Assembly (NCBI RefSeq): GCF_002891295.1
Contig: NZ_LGUI01000011.1
Location: 1-64,000 of the forward strand
DNA: 64,000 nt
Direction of reading: 5' to 3'
Origin: Streptomyces eurocidicus
GTDB lineage: Bacteria; Actinomycetota; Actinomycetes; Streptomycetales; Streptomycetaceae
Numbering within the stretch: the first letter of the stretch is position 1; every line of letters begins with the position of its first letter. Positions 25,000 to 33,834 of the stretch are shown here, piece by piece. The notes under the pieces were generated by a model, which was not told the DNA's origin, did no database searches, and was given only the letters and a program-made list of their open reading frames with translations. The translations under genes and the position numbers were made by a program.

Positions 25000-25048
25000 C
25001 TACGGCGGAGCCCCGGACCCGGGAATCGGGTCCGGGGCTCCGCCGTAG
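25000..25048 (+). terminator. Very stable terminator after greA
   Basis: A perfect 21-bp stem (25000-25020 with 25028-25048) with loop GGGAATC, 35 bases after the greA stop codon. As the ABC permease gene converges on it, the hairpin can serve both strands. Confidence 0.9.
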
Positions 25049-25071
25049 CCGTAGCCGTAGCCGTAGCCGTA
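25042..25071. repeat. Five tandem GCCGTA hexamers
   Basis: GCCGTA is repeated five times without mismatch, starting within the right arm of the greA terminator. It looks like slippage expansion of the terminator's edge and adds no coding sequence. Confidence 0.85.
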
Positions 25072-25092
25072 CGGAACGGTCGCCGCCCGGCG

Positions 25093-25950
25093 TCAGGCCG
25101 TCGCCGACCGGTACTTCCGCACCGACAGGCTCCGGAACACCAGGATGATCACCACGGACCAGATCAGCGAGGCCCACACCGGGTGCTGCATGGGCCAGGC
25201 CGCGGGCACCGGATAGCCGTCCGGGAAGTTGCCGAAGAGCTGCCGGGCCGCCTGCACCGTGGCGCTGAAGGGGTTCCACTCGGCGATGTTGCGGAGCACC
25301 ATCGGCATGTTGTCGGAGGGCACGAAGGCGTTCGAGATGAAGGTCAGCGGGAAGAGCCAGATCAGCCCGCCCGAGGTGGCCGCCTCCGGGGTCCGCACGG
25401 ACAGCCCGATCAGCGCGCCGATCCAGGAGAAGGCGTAGCCCAGCAGGAGCAGCAGCGCGAAGCCCGCCACCGCCTTGGGGATGCCCGCGTGGGTGCGCCA
25501 TCCCACGATCACCGCGACGATCGCCAGCACCACCAGCGTCAGCGCCGTCTGTACGAGGTCGGCGAGGGTGCGGCCGGTGAGCACCGCGCCACGCGCCATG
25601 GGCAGCGAGCGGAAGCGGTCGATGAGGCCCTTGTGCATGTCGTCGGCGATGCCGGCGCCCGCGCCGGCCGTGGCGAAGGTGACGGTCTGCGCGAAGATGC
25701 CGGCCATCAGGAACTCGCGGTAGGCCGAGGGGTCGGTGTTGCCGCCGACGGCGATCGAGCCGCCGAAGACATAGCTGAACAGCACCACGAACATGATCGG
25801 CTGGATCAGTCCGAAGATGACCACCTCGGGGATCCGGGCCATCCGGATCAGATTGCGCCTGGCGACGACCAGGGAGTCGCGCACGGACTGGCCGATGCCG
25901 CCGTACGGACGCGGGCCCGCCGCCGTGGGAGCGCCGTCGAGGATGCTCAC
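25093..25950 (-). CDS. ABC-2 type exporter permease (DrrB family)
   Basis: 285-residue membrane subunit with six hydrophobic segments (for example IPEVVIFGLIQPIMFVVLFSYVFGG and ALTLVVLAIVAVIVGW). Family signatures are RDSLVVARRNLIRMARIPE, the YVFGGSI turn, FRSLPMARGAVLTGRTLADL and FISNAFVPSDNMP. Pairs with the ATPase encoded just upstream: its ATG overlaps that gene's TGA (25947-25950). DrrAB-type exporters move drugs or lipids; substrate cannot be told here. A MarR regulator is encoded nearby but not in the same unit. Confidence 0.88.
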   Translation of the reverse strand: MSILDGAPTAAGPRPYGGIGQSVRDSLVVARRNLIRMARIPEVVIFGLIQPIMFVVLFSYVFGGSIAVGGNTDPSAYREFLMAGIFAQTVTFATAGAGAGIADDMHKGLIDRFRSLPMARGAVLTGRTLADLVQTALTLVVLAIVAVIVGWRTHAGIPKAVAGFALLLLLGYAFSWIGALIGLSVRTPEAATSGGLIWLFPLTFISNAFVPSDNMPMVLRNIAEWNPFSATVQAARQLFGNFPDGYPVPAAWPMQHPVWASLIWSVVIILVFRSLSVRKYRSATA

Positions 25951-26981
25951 GAGGCCGCCTCCGTCCTGTCGTGCCGCTTGTGCCCCGGCCTGCCGTCCGG
26001 CGCCTTGCCGCTCCCCGGCCCCTGCCCTTCGGCCTCCTCCGCCTCGGCCACGTGCCCGGTGAGCGAGATGAAGACGTCGTCCAGCGTCGGCCGGCGCAGG
26101 CCGATGTCGTCGATCTCGATGCCCCGGGCGTCCAGTTCTCTGATCACCTCGGCGAGCAGCTTCGCGCCGCCGGAGACCGGGACGGTGATCTTCCGGGTGT
26201 GCTCCTCGACCTTCGACTCGCCCTTGCCGAAGCCGCGCAGCACTTCGTCGGCGGGGGCGATGTGGCCGGCCTGGTGCACCACGACCTCGACGCGCTCCCC
26301 GCCGGTGCGCGCCTTGAGCTGGTCGGAGGTGCCGCGGGCGATGACCTTGCCGTGGTCGACCACCGCGATGTCGTGCGCGAGGCGGTCGGCCTCCTCCAGG
26401 TACTGCGTGGTGAGCAGCAGGGTCGTACCGCCCGCGACCAGCTCCTCGATGACCTCCCAGAGCTGCTGCCGGTTGCGCGGGTCGAGGCCGGTGGTGGGCT
26501 CGTCCATGAACATCACGGGCGGGCTGACGACCAGGGCGGCGGCGAGGTCGAGACGGCGCCGCATGCCGCCGGAGTAGGTCTTGGCGATGCGGTCGGCGGC
26601 GTCGGCGAGGTTGAAGCGGTCCAGCAGCCGGCTCGCGCGCGCCTTCGCGTCGCGCGCGCTCATCTGGTAGAGCTGACCGACCATCCGGAGATTCTCACGG
26701 CCCGTCAGATATTCGTCGACGGCGGCGAACTGGCCGGAGAGCCCGATGGAGCGGCGGACCTCGTGGGGTTTCTTCAGGACGTCGATGCCCGCCACGCGGG
26801 CGGTGCCGCTGTCGGGCTTGAGCAGGGTGGTGAGGACGCGCACTGCGGTGGTCTTGCCGGCGCCGTTGGGGCCGAGAAGTCCTAGAACGGTTCCTTCCGG
26901 TACGTCGAGATCGACGCCGTCCAGAGCCCTGACATCGCCGAAGGTCTTCACCAGACCTTCGGCAAAAATGGCGCCTGGCAT
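25947..26981 (-). CDS. ABC transporter ATP-binding protein (DrrA family)
   Basis: 344 residues. Walker A GPNGAGKTTAVR (about 37), Q-loop in GLSGQFAAVDEYLTG, signature YSGGMRRRLDLAAAL, Walker B PVMFMDEPTTGLD and the switch histidine region LLTTQYLEEADRLA are all intact. The C-terminal extension (about 230-320, ELDARGIEIDDIGLRRPTLDDVFISLTGH) is the DrrA-specific domain; the final 25 residues are a charged low-complexity tail. Start ATG at 26981. Coupled by a four-base overlap to the permease gene. Confidence 0.92.
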   Translation of the reverse strand: MPGAIFAEGLVKTFGDVRALDGVDLDVPEGTVLGLLGPNGAGKTTAVRVLTTLLKPDSGTARVAGIDVLKKPHEVRRSIGLSGQFAAVDEYLTGRENLRMVGQLYQMSARDAKARASRLLDRFNLADAADRIAKTYSGGMRRRLDLAAALVVSPPVMFMDEPTTGLDPRNRQQLWEVIEELVAGGTTLLLTTQYLEEADRLAHDIAVVDHGKVIARGTSDQLKARTGGERVEVVVHQAGHIAPADEVLRGFGKGESKVEEHTRKITVPVSGGAKLLAEVIRELDARGIEIDDIGLRRPTLDDVFISLTGHVAEAEEAEGQGPGSGKAPDGRPGHKRHDRTEAAS

Positions 26982-27051
26982 GGAGGTTCTCCCCGTTTGG
27001 GTGACGTATTACAGGATTTTACGGTCGCTGTTGTCCTCCCGCCCTGTGAAT

Positions 27052-27067
27052 GGGCTCCTCGGAGCCC
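27052..27067 (-). terminator. Short hairpin after the threonine deaminase gene
   Basis: GGGCTCC (27052-27058) pairs with GGAGCCC (27061-27067) across a two-base loop, 36 bases past the minus-strand stop at 27103. It may separate ilvA from the ABC exporter operon. The stem is short, so confidence is limited. Confidence 0.4.
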
Positions 27068-27102
27068 CCAAACACCCTCTGCCGAAAGGCGGTCACCCGG
27101 CG

Positions 27103-28437
27103 TCAGGGGATCACCAGATATCCCGCCTCGCGCAGGGCGCTCCTCAGCATCGCGCAGTGCTCCGTGCCCTTGGTCTCCAGATGCAGCTCGACCTCCGCCT
27201 CCGTGAGCCCGAGCCGCGGATCGGTGCGCACATGGCCCACGTCCAGGACGTTGGCGTCGACCCCCGAAAGCACCTCCAGGAGGGCGGCCAGCGCCCCCGG
27301 TCGGTCGGTGAGCCGCACCCGCAGCGACAGATAACGGCCCGCCGCCGCCATACCGTGCCGCAGGGTGCGCTGGAGCACCAGCGGGTCGACGTTGCCGCCG
27401 GACAGCACGGCGACGACCGGCCCCTCGAAGGAGCCGGGGTCGGCGAGCAGCGCCGCCACGGGGCTCGCCCCGGCCGGCTCGACCACCATCTTGGCCCGCT
27501 CCAGGCAGAGCAGCAGGGCGCTGGAGAGGTCGTCCTCGGAGACCGTGCGGACCTCGTCGACCAGCTCCTCGATGATCCGGAAGGGGATGTCGCCGGGGCG
27601 GCCCACCTTGATGCCGTCGGCCATCGTCGCCGGCGCGGGTATCGACACCGGCTCGCCCGCGGCCAGCGAGGGCGGATAGGCGGCGGCGCCCGCCGCCTGC
27701 ACGCCCACCACCCGTACGTCGGGCCGCAACGCCTTCACCGCCACCGCGATCCCGGCCACCAGACCGCCGCCGCCGACGCCCACCACGATGGTGCGCACCT
27801 CGGGGCACTGCTCCAGGATCTCCAGGCCCAGGGTGCCCTGGCCCGCGATGACGTCCGGGTGGTCGAAGGGGTGGATGAAGACCGCGCCGGTCTCCCGGGC
27901 GTGGTCCTGGGCGGCGCGCACCGCCTCGTCGACGATCTGCCCCCGCAGCACCACCTCGGCGCCGTACTCCCGGGTCGCGGCCACCTTGGGCAGGGGCGCG
28001 CCCTCCGGCATGAACACCGTGGAGCGCACGCCCAGGAGCGAGGCGGCCAGTGCCACGCCCTGCGCGTGGTTGCCCGCGCTGGCGGCCACCACCCCGGCCG
28101 CGCGCTCCCCCGCGGACAGGCCGGCGATCCGGACGTACGCGCCGCGCACCTTGAAGGAGCCGGTGCGCTGGAGGTTCTCGCACTTCAGATGGACCGGGGC
28201 GCCGACCAGCCGGGACAGGAAGCGGCTGCCCTCCATGAGGGTCTCGCGGGCGACGCCGGAGAGCATCTTCTGGGCCTCGCGCACATCCTCCAGCGAGACA
28301 TCAAGGGATATCCCGGGCGCCTCCGGGGACCCGCTCCCGGACATCCCGGATGTATCGGGCCGGTGGTCATGGGCCGGCGCACCCGGGGCCGGGCCGGCTC
28401 CCCCGCCGGCGAAGCTGTCGGTGGACTGACCGGTCAT
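27103..28437 (-). CDS. ilvA: Threonine ammonia-lyase (biosynthetic/catabolic type with ACT domain)
   Basis: 444-residue PLP enzyme deaminating L-threonine to 2-oxobutyrate, the first step toward isoleucine. The PLP lysine is in RTGSFKVRGAY; ASAGNHAQGVAL, GVGGGGLVAGIA and VLSGGNVDPL are phosphate/cofactor loops. The C-terminal 80 residues (SLRVRLTDRPGALAALLEVL) form an ACT-like domain, a site for feedback control. The Gly/Pro-rich first 45 residues are not family-like. The ATG at 28435-28437 begins MTGQSTDSFAGG; a later start near MSGSGSPEA is possible. Divergent from the MarR gene across 241 bases. Confidence 0.88.
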   Translation of the reverse strand: MTGQSTDSFAGGGAGPAPGAPAHDHRPDTSGMSGSGSPEAPGISLDVSLEDVREAQKMLSGVARETLMEGSRFLSRLVGAPVHLKCENLQRTGSFKVRGAYVRIAGLSAGERAAGVVAASAGNHAQGVALAASLLGVRSTVFMPEGAPLPKVAATREYGAEVVLRGQIVDEAVRAAQDHARETGAVFIHPFDHPDVIAGQGTLGLEILEQCPEVRTIVVGVGGGGLVAGIAVAVKALRPDVRVVGVQAAGAAAYPPSLAAGEPVSIPAPATMADGIKVGRPGDIPFRIIEELVDEVRTVSEDDLSSALLLCLERAKMVVEPAGASPVAALLADPGSFEGPVVAVLSGGNVDPLVLQRTLRHGMAAAGRYLSLRVRLTDRPGALAALLEVLSGVDANVLDVGHVRTDPRLGLTEAEVELHLETKGTEHCAMLRSALREAGYLVIP

Positions 28438-28678
28438 GCCTTGGACAGCGCCTTCGTCATCAACTCGTGCAGCCATGCCGCCAGTCTCGCAGCTCGCCTC
28501 CGCAACCACCGTCACAGGACGCGCACATCCGCGCATACCGGCGCGGAAGGGAGGCGGACCGGCGGCGGCGCATACCGAGCGGTTTGCGCAGCACCCGTAC
28601 GAGCGCCCGCCGGGCCGCGTACTCTGTCCCCCAATCCTCAGCGATTCCCTGCCCGCCGCACGAAGTGAGCCCCAGGCC

Positions 28679-29179
28679 ATGCCCACCCCTCCGGACATGA
28701 CGACCGACCTCGCCCCAGGCGTCCTCGACGCCCTCCAGCACCAGGTGGCCGTCTTCGCCCGTCGCGCCGAACAGACCCGGCTCGGCGGTGTAGGCCAGGT
28801 CCGCAACTCCATGGACCGCGCCGCCTATCTGCTGCTCAACCGTCTCGACCAGGAAGGCCCGATGGGCGTCAAGGCGCTCGCCGCGGGCATGGGCATCGAC
28901 TCCTCGACCGTCACCCGTCAGGTGGCGCCGCTGGTCGACACCGGTCTCGTCAAGCGGACCTCGCACCCCGAGGACGGCCGGGCCGTCGTGCTCCAGCTGT
29001 CCCCGCGTGGCAAGGCCCGCCTCGACGAGGTGCGCGGCTCCCGGCGCGAGCTGATGGCCCTGGTGACCTCCGGCTGGACCGAGGACGAGCGGGACGTCTT
29101 CTGCACCCTGCTCACCCGCTTCAACTCCGCCCTCTCCGAGGTGCACAACGCCCTTCCCCCGGCCACGCCGGCCTCTTGA
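28679..29179 (+). CDS. MarR-family transcriptional regulator
   Basis: 166 residues with the MarR winged-helix fold: a dimerisation helix (LDALQHQVAVFARRAEQTRLG), MDRAAYLLLNRLDQEGPMGVKALAAGMGIDSSTVTRQVAPL with the recognition helix, and the wing RTSHPEDGRAVVLQLSPRGK. No cysteine redox switch is seen. ATG 28679 follows a weak ribosome site; ATG 28697 is a possible alternative. Transcribed alone, divergent from ilvA; the target and ligand are unknown. Confidence 0.85.
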   Translation: MPTPPDMTTDLAPGVLDALQHQVAVFARRAEQTRLGGVGQVRNSMDRAAYLLLNRLDQEGPMGVKALAAGMGIDSSTVTRQVAPLVDTGLVKRTSHPEDGRAVVLQLSPRGKARLDEVRGSRRELMALVTSGWTEDERDVFCTLLTRFNSALSEVHNALPPATPAS

Positions 29180-29284
29180 CCCGGGCCGCCGGCTGCCCTC
29201 TCCTGGTGCCTACGACACGCGTACGGACGGCGTCCGCGCGTGCGGGACACGGACCGGGGAGCCCGGGGACGGGGGCGGCGACGG

Positions 29285-29839
29285 GTGCGAGAGCGGCGGG
29301 CGGCCAGGGAGCTCCGTCGCGCCCATGAGTTCGAGGAGTTCGTCGGGGGCGCGGGCGGCAGGCTGCTGCACGTCGCCGCGCTGCTCACCGGCGAGGCGAC
29401 CGACGGCGCGCCCGGCCCGGTGGGCGGTCCGCACGGCCCCGGGGAGCCCGTACCCCGCCGCCACGAGGCCGCCGAGCGGCTGCTGACGGCCGCGCTGGCC
29501 GCCACGTACGCCGCCTGGGACCGGGCGCGCGGCGAGGATCCGTACGACCGCGCCCGCCAGGAGCTGGCGACCCGGTACGCGCGCGCCGCCCGCCGGTCCG
29601 GGAGCCCGGCCCCCGGTGGGGTACTGGCCCCGCTCGCCCCTCAGGAGCGCCTGGTCCTCGTCCTGTGCCTCGCCGAGGGCCTGGCCGAGGAGCAGACGGC
29701 GGCGCTCCTGGGCCTGCCGGTGGAGCGCGTCCGGGCGCTGCGCACCCGCGCCGTCGAGGTGCTTCTCGGCGGTGCGCCGCGCGCGGGCCGGGCCACCGCC
29801 GGACCGTGGCGCACCCGTCCCCGGCGGGCCGGATCGTGA
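29285..29839 (+). CDS. Sigma-70 region-4-like protein (putative ECF/SigE-type factor)
   Basis: 184 residues from GTG 29285 (an in-frame GTG at 29240 would add 15 mostly basic residues). The N-terminal part EFEEFVGGAGGRLLHVAALLTGE resembles region 2 of SigE-family factors, and LAPQERLVLVLCLAEGLAEEQTAALLGLPVERVRALRTRAVEVL is a good sigma-70 region 4 helix-turn-helix (seen in part as EEQTAALLGLPVERVRAL). Between them is a Gly/Pro-rich linker. Region 2 lacks several usual aromatic and basic residues, so it may be a degenerate sigma factor or a sigma-like regulator. Its TGA overlaps the GTG of the next gene (GTGA, 29836-29839), and that gene encodes a small membrane protein, the classical sigma/anti-sigma arrangement. 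Confidence 0.6.
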   Translation: MRERRAARELRRAHEFEEFVGGAGGRLLHVAALLTGEATDGAPGPVGGPHGPGEPVPRRHEAAERLLTAALAATYAAWDRARGEDPYDRARQELATRYARAARRSGSPAPGGVLAPLAPQERLVLVLCLAEGLAEEQTAALLGLPVERVRALRTRAVEVLLGGAPRAGRATAGPWRTRPRRAGS

Positions 29840-30069
29840 GCGGCCTCGACCGTAAGGAGGACGCGGTCCGCCGGATGCTGGACCTCCGCCACCTGCCGCT
29901 GCCCCCGGGCCTCGCCGCGCGTGCCGCCGCGCGGGGCGGTCGCGTACTGCGCCGCCGCCGGGCGGTACGGGCGGTGGGGTGGGCGCTGCTGGCGGCGGGG
30001 ACGGTGGCGTTCTGCGTATGGGCGGCGCTGGTGGAGCCGTGGTCGGCGCCGTCGCTGTGGGACCGCTAG
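29836..30069 (+). CDS. Small membrane protein coupled to the sigma-like gene (putative anti-sigma)
   Basis: 77 residues starting at the GTG overlapping the preceding stop. Residues 1-40 are charged and cytoplasmic (DRKEDAVRRMLDLRHLPLPPGL), residues 48-66 form one membrane helix (WALLAAGTVAFCVWAALV), and a ten-residue outer tail ends SAPSLWDR. No zinc-binding HxxxCxxC anti-sigma motif is present. A role in holding the sigma-like protein at the membrane is inferred only from the coupled layout. Confidence 0.6.
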   Translation: MSGLDRKEDAVRRMLDLRHLPLPPGLAARAAARGGRVLRRRRAVRAVGWALLAAGTVAFCVWAALVEPWSAPSLWDR

Positions 30070-30277
30070 GCGCTCCGCTCACAGTCCGGTGCGCCGTCCG
30101 CGGGTGCGTCGTGGCCGGTCGCGCCCACGCGGCGGAGCCGCACCATGTCACAGCCCCGCGCCCCTTCGGGCGCTGCCGGACCGCGCCGGACTTCGCCGAG
30201 CCCGCTCAGGCGGCCACCGGGTGTGCGAAGGGGCGGGTGCGGAGTGGTCCCGCGCCCGCCCCCTTCCGGCCGGTCGG

Positions 30278-31426
30278 TTACTTGCCGAGCGCCTGGGTCA
30301 GGTCCGCCAGCAGGTCGTCCACCGACTCGATGCCGACCGACAGGCGCACGAGGTCCGCCGGGACCTCCAGCGCCGAGCCCGCCGTGGACGCGTGCGTCAT
30401 CCGGCCCGGGTGCTCGATCAGCGACTCCACGCCGCCGAGGGACTCACCGAGGGTGAACAGCTCGGTGCGGTTGCAGACCTCGACCGCCGCCTCCTCGCCG
30501 CCCTCGACACGGAAGGACACCATGCCGCCGAAGTCCTTCATCTGCTTGGCCGCGACCTCGTGGAGCTCGTGCTCCGGCAGGCCCGGGTAGTAGACCTTGG
30601 TGACCTTGGGGTGCGAGACGAGCAGCTCGGCGACGCGGGCCGCGTTGGCGCTGTGCCGGTCCATGCGCACGGCGAGCGTCTTGATGCCGCGCAGCGTCAG
30701 CCAGGAGTCGAAGGGGCCGGCGACGGCGCCCATCGCGTTCTGGTGGTAGACGAGCTCCTCGGCCAGCGTCGCGTCGGCCGTGACGAGCGCACCGCCGACG
30801 ACGTCGGAGTGGCCGCCCACGTACTTGGTGGTGGAGTGCACGACGACGTCGGCGCCCAGGGACAGCGGCTGCTGGAGGTAAGGGCTCGCGAAGGTGTTGT
30901 CGACGACCAGCCGCGCCCCCGCGGCGTGCGCCACCTCGGCCACGGCGGCGATGTCCGTGATGCCGAGCAGCGGGTTGGACGGCGTCTCGACCCAGATCAC
31001 CTTGGTGCGCGGCCGGACGGCGGCGCGGACGGCGGCCGGGTCGGAGGTGTTCGCCACGGACCATTCGACGCCCCAGCGCTGGATGACCTTGGCGAAGAGG
31101 CGGAACGTTCCGCCGTAGGCGTCGTTCGGGATGACGACGTGGTCACCCGGCGACAGCAGCGTCCGCAGCAGGGTGTCCTCGGCGGCGAGGCCCGACGCGA
31201 AGGCGAGTCCGCGGCGGCCACCTTCCAGCGCCGCCAGGTTCTCCTCCAGCGCCGTGCGCGTGGGGTTGGCGCTCCGGCTGTACTCGTAGCCACCCCGCAG
31301 GCCGCCGACGCCGTCCTGCTTGTAGGTGGAGACTTGGTAGATGGGCGGCACGACGGCCCCCGTCAGCGGGTCCGCCTCCTGCCCGGCGTGGATGGCGAGG
31401 GTTTCGAAAGAGTGCTGGTCGCTCAT
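30278..31426 (-). CDS. metB: Cystathionine gamma-synthase/gamma-lyase family enzyme
   Basis: 382-residue PLP enzyme of the trans-sulfuration family. Motifs: FETLAIHAGQEADPLTGAVVPPIYQVSTY at the beginning (part shown: LAIHAGQEADPLTGAV), SRSANPTRTALEENLAALE, ASGLAAEDTL, the Schiff-base lysine in HSTTKYVGGHSDVVGG, and FTLGESLGGVESLIEHP. Synthase versus lyase activity is hard to separate by motif; the glycine-rich SLGGVESL and context favour a cystathionine gamma-synthase annotation as in Streptomyces genomes. ATG 31424-31426 with GGGGAA upstream. A 13-bp palindrome GTACCCCGGGTAC lies at 31440-31452 in its divergent promoter region. Confidence 0.86.
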   Translation of the reverse strand: MSDQHSFETLAIHAGQEADPLTGAVVPPIYQVSTYKQDGVGGLRGGYEYSRSANPTRTALEENLAALEGGRRGLAFASGLAAEDTLLRTLLSPGDHVVIPNDAYGGTFRLFAKVIQRWGVEWSVANTSDPAAVRAAVRPRTKVIWVETPSNPLLGITDIAAVAEVAHAAGARLVVDNTFASPYLQQPLSLGADVVVHSTTKYVGGHSDVVGGALVTADATLAEELVYHQNAMGAVAGPFDSWLTLRGIKTLAVRMDRHSANAARVAELLVSHPKVTKVYYPGLPEHELHEVAAKQMKDFGGMVSFRVEGGEEAAVEVCNRTELFTLGESLGGVESLIEHPGRMTHASTAGSALEVPADLVRLSVGIESVDDLLADLTQALGK

Positions 31427-31552
31427 TTCCCCGAGGGTAGTACCCCGGGTACCCGAACACTCCTGTTCACTTGTAACTGGCGGATGAACGATCCGCCGGG
31501 CTGCCGCGTTGTCCTGATGTCGGCCCCCACGCATCGCATCCCGGGACACCTC

Positions 31553-32641
31553 ATGGAGTTTCTGTTCATCCTGCTCGCCATCGTGGTCGTCTGCGGTGTC
31601 CTGATCGGCCCCGCGATGCGTCGCAGGCGGGCCGGCCAGGAGGTGACGCAGGGCGCCCGGACGGCCGTCGACCCCGCCGGGGCGTACGGCTTCCTGCCCG
31701 CCGAGCGGCTCGACGTCCGGCTGCCCGGCCCGGACGAGGAGCTGCTCGCGGCGGTCCTGGAGGCGCGCCGCACCCAGGACTGGAAGCCGGCCGCCGAGCT
31801 GCTGGCCCGTACGGACGCGAAGACGGCCGCGGAGCTGCGGTGGCAGCGGGTGCAGACGCTGGCGGGCGCGGCGGCCCAGGAGCTGGCGGAGACGCCCGGC
31901 ACGGGCGGCATGTGGCTGCGCCACTGGCGCGTGGTGGCCCCCAAGGACGCGGGCGGCGCGGCCGTGCAGGCCGAGTTCCTGGTCCAGCAGGCGCTGCGCG
32001 ACCCGTCCTCGCAGGACTTCCGGATGATCCTGGAGGAGGCCCGCACGGTCTGCGCCGAGGCCGCCCTGCTGGCCCCGGGCGACCCGGTCCCGGCCATCGT
32101 CGAACTGGGCGTGGCCCGGGGGCTCGGCGCCTCCGAGGCGGAGTTCCAGTCGCTGTGGGAGCGGGTGGTCGCGCGCGCCCCGCAGCACATGGGGGCGCAC
32201 CTGGTCGCGCTCCGCTACTGGAGCGCGAAGTGGCACGGCTCGCAGGAGCGGGCGGACGCCTTCGCGCAGAGTGCGGCGGCCGGCGCGGCCCCGGGCAGCC
32301 TGCTGCCGGCGCTGCCGCTGTTCGCCGTCCACGACCACCTGCCGGACGTGGAGCTGGTCCCCGGTCTGTACCAGGGCGTGGTGGTGTCGCAGGCGATCGA
32401 GGCGGCCCGCTTCGCGGTGGCCGGCGCCCCGGCCGACCACCCGGTGCTGCCGCACGTCCGCCACCTGCTGGTGTGGTTCCTGGTACGTGCGGAGCGCTAC
32501 CCGGAGGCGATGGAACAGCTGCGCGCCGTCGACGGCCACATCGGGGCGGTCCCGTGGTCGTACGAGCAGGACCCGGTGGGGGCGTACCTGATGTACCGGG
32601 CGCGGGCGGTGGCGGGCTGGGAGCAGGGCGGGGGCCGCTGA
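31553..32641 (+). CDS. Membrane-anchored tetratricopeptide-like protein
   Basis: 362 residues. Residues 1-20 are a membrane helix (MEFLFILLAIVVVCGVLIGP), followed by RRRR as a stop-transfer. The soluble part is almost entirely amphipathic helices in TPR-like pairs (EELLAAVLEARRTQDWKPAAELLAR, HPVLPHVRHLLVWFLVRAERYPEAMEQL). No catalytic motif. Conserved in Streptomyces next to metB, as I recall, but uncharacterised. Probably an adaptor or scaffold; function otherwise unknown. Confidence 0.75.
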   Translation: MEFLFILLAIVVVCGVLIGPAMRRRRAGQEVTQGARTAVDPAGAYGFLPAERLDVRLPGPDEELLAAVLEARRTQDWKPAAELLARTDAKTAAELRWQRVQTLAGAAAQELAETPGTGGMWLRHWRVVAPKDAGGAAVQAEFLVQQALRDPSSQDFRMILEEARTVCAEAALLAPGDPVPAIVELGVARGLGASEAEFQSLWERVVARAPQHMGAHLVALRYWSAKWHGSQERADAFAQSAAAGAAPGSLLPALPLFAVHDHLPDVELVPGLYQGVVVSQAIEAARFAVAGAPADHPVLPHVRHLLVWFLVRAERYPEAMEQLRAVDGHIGAVPWSYEQDPVGAYLMYRARAVAGWEQGGGR

Positions 32642-32685
32642 GCGGCCGGTGGCGGGGGCGGCCGGCGCCGGGGTAGGCGGGTGCG

Positions 32686-32711
32686 GTACGGCCGGAGGCG
32701 CCGGGCCGTAC
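32686..32711 (+). terminator. Hairpin after the TPR-like gene
   Basis: GTACGGCC (32686-32693) pairs with GGCCGTAC (32704-32711), 45 bases after the stop codon. It begins a 454-base intergenic stretch. Confidence 0.5.
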
Positions 32712-33095
32712 GTTCGCGGCCCGTGATCACGGAACGGCCGGAGCCTGCGGCCGGCCAGGACCCGCAGGCCGCGACGGCCGCACAATCGAGGCTGCGTGCC
32801 GACTCCGGCCTGCACGTGCTGCCCGTGGTCAGGAACCCCGGTCGGCAGACCGCGGGCCGCGATCGCCGAATCCGCGGAACAGCCGGACGGGACACACCCT
32901 CCGGGGTCACCGCGCGGCCCGGCGACCACCGGGCCGCGCGGCCGTGGACCGAGCCACCGGACACCGGTCGGAATCACCCGCCGCCCGGGAGCCGCCGTCC
33001 GTCCGGCGGGCGGAACCGCCGACCGGCGGGAATCGCCGGACGGCCCCGCACGTTGACGGGACAGCCCGTCCGTCCGGCCCTCCCCTGGAGCCGCA
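32712..33095. other. Intergenic stretch before msrA, no convincing gene
   Basis: No reading frame here has family features; the longest plus-strand frame is Arg/Pro-rich and runs into msrA. A perfect 12-bp palindrome CCGTGATCACGG lies at 32721-32732, far from the msrA start. The sequence from about 32870 to 33060 repeats variations of GGAATC/GGAACCGCCG with small spacing differences, suggesting decayed repeats. The msrA promoter must lie within it. Confidence 0.5.
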
Positions 33096-33764
33096 ATGCT
33101 CTTCTCCCGCCATGAGACCCGTCTCCCCAGCCCCGAAGAGGCCCTGAAGGGCCGCCCGGAGCCGGAATTCACCCTCCCGGAGCGCCACACGGTCCTGGGC
33201 ACCCCGCTCGCGGCCCCCTACCCCGAGGGCCTGGAGGTCGCGGACTTCGGCCTGGGCTGCTTCTGGGGCGCCGAGCGCAAGTTCTGGCAGGCCCCGGGCG
33301 TCTGGACGACCCTGGTCGGCTACCAGGGCGGCCACACCCCGAACCCGGCCTACGAGGAGGTGTGCAGCGGCCTCACCGGCCACACCGAGGCCGTCCGCGT
33401 CGTCTTCGACCCGGCCCTGACCTCGTACGAGGCCCTCCTGAAGCTCTTCTGGGAGTCCCACGACCCCACCCAGGGCTTCCGCCAGGGCAACGACCGCGGC
33501 ACCCAGTACCGCTCCGCGATCCACACCCACTCCCCGGCCCAGCAGGCGGTGGCGGAAGCCTCCCGCGACGCCTATCAGGCCGTCCTCCGCGGCTCCGGCT
33601 ACGGCCCGATCACCACGGAGATCCTCCCGGCGGGCCCGTTCTACCCGGCCGAGCCGGCCCACCAGCAGTACCTGGACAAGAACCCGGCGGGGTACTGCGG
33701 GATCGGCGGCACGGGCGTCTCATGCCCGGTCGGGATCGCCGGGGCGTCCTCGCCGGACGCCTGA
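33096..33764 (+). CDS. msrA: Peptide-methionine (S)-S-oxide reductase
   Basis: 222-residue MsrA, which reduces methionine-S-sulfoxide in proteins. The catalytic cysteine is in FGLGCFWGAERKFW (about residue 54), and VGYQGGHTPNPAYEEVCSGLTGH, ESHDPTQGFRQGNDRGTQYRS and TTEILPAGPFYPAE are standard. A C-terminal GYCGIGGTGVSCP provides the resolving cysteines. ATG 33096 is preceded by a ribosome site CTGGAG. Monocistronic; ends in a convergent terminator. Confidence 0.94.
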   Translation: MLFSRHETRLPSPEEALKGRPEPEFTLPERHTVLGTPLAAPYPEGLEVADFGLGCFWGAERKFWQAPGVWTTLVGYQGGHTPNPAYEEVCSGLTGHTEAVRVVFDPALTSYEALLKLFWESHDPTQGFRQGNDRGTQYRSAIHTHSPAQQAVAEASRDAYQAVLRGSGYGPITTEILPAGPFYPAEPAHQQYLDKNPAGYCGIGGTGVSCPVGIAGASSPDA

Positions 33765-33797
33765 CGGGCTCGCGTACCCACCCGGGTGCCCGGTGCC

Positions 33798-33825
33798 GGC
33801 CCCGGCGGGCGTGGGCGCCGGGGCC
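33798..33825. terminator. Bidirectional terminator between msrA and the deaminase gene
   Basis: GGCCCCGGCG (33798-33807) pairs with CGCCGGGGCC (33816-33825) around an eight-base loop, within the 70-base gap between the two convergent stops. Confidence 0.7.
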
Positions 33826-33834
33826 GCCGGGCGT

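Noticed and set aside
32681..33115. Arg/Pro-rich open frame before msrA
   Set aside because: Overlaps the msrA start, has no ribosome site or recognisable domain, and its composition is what random GC-rich DNA gives.
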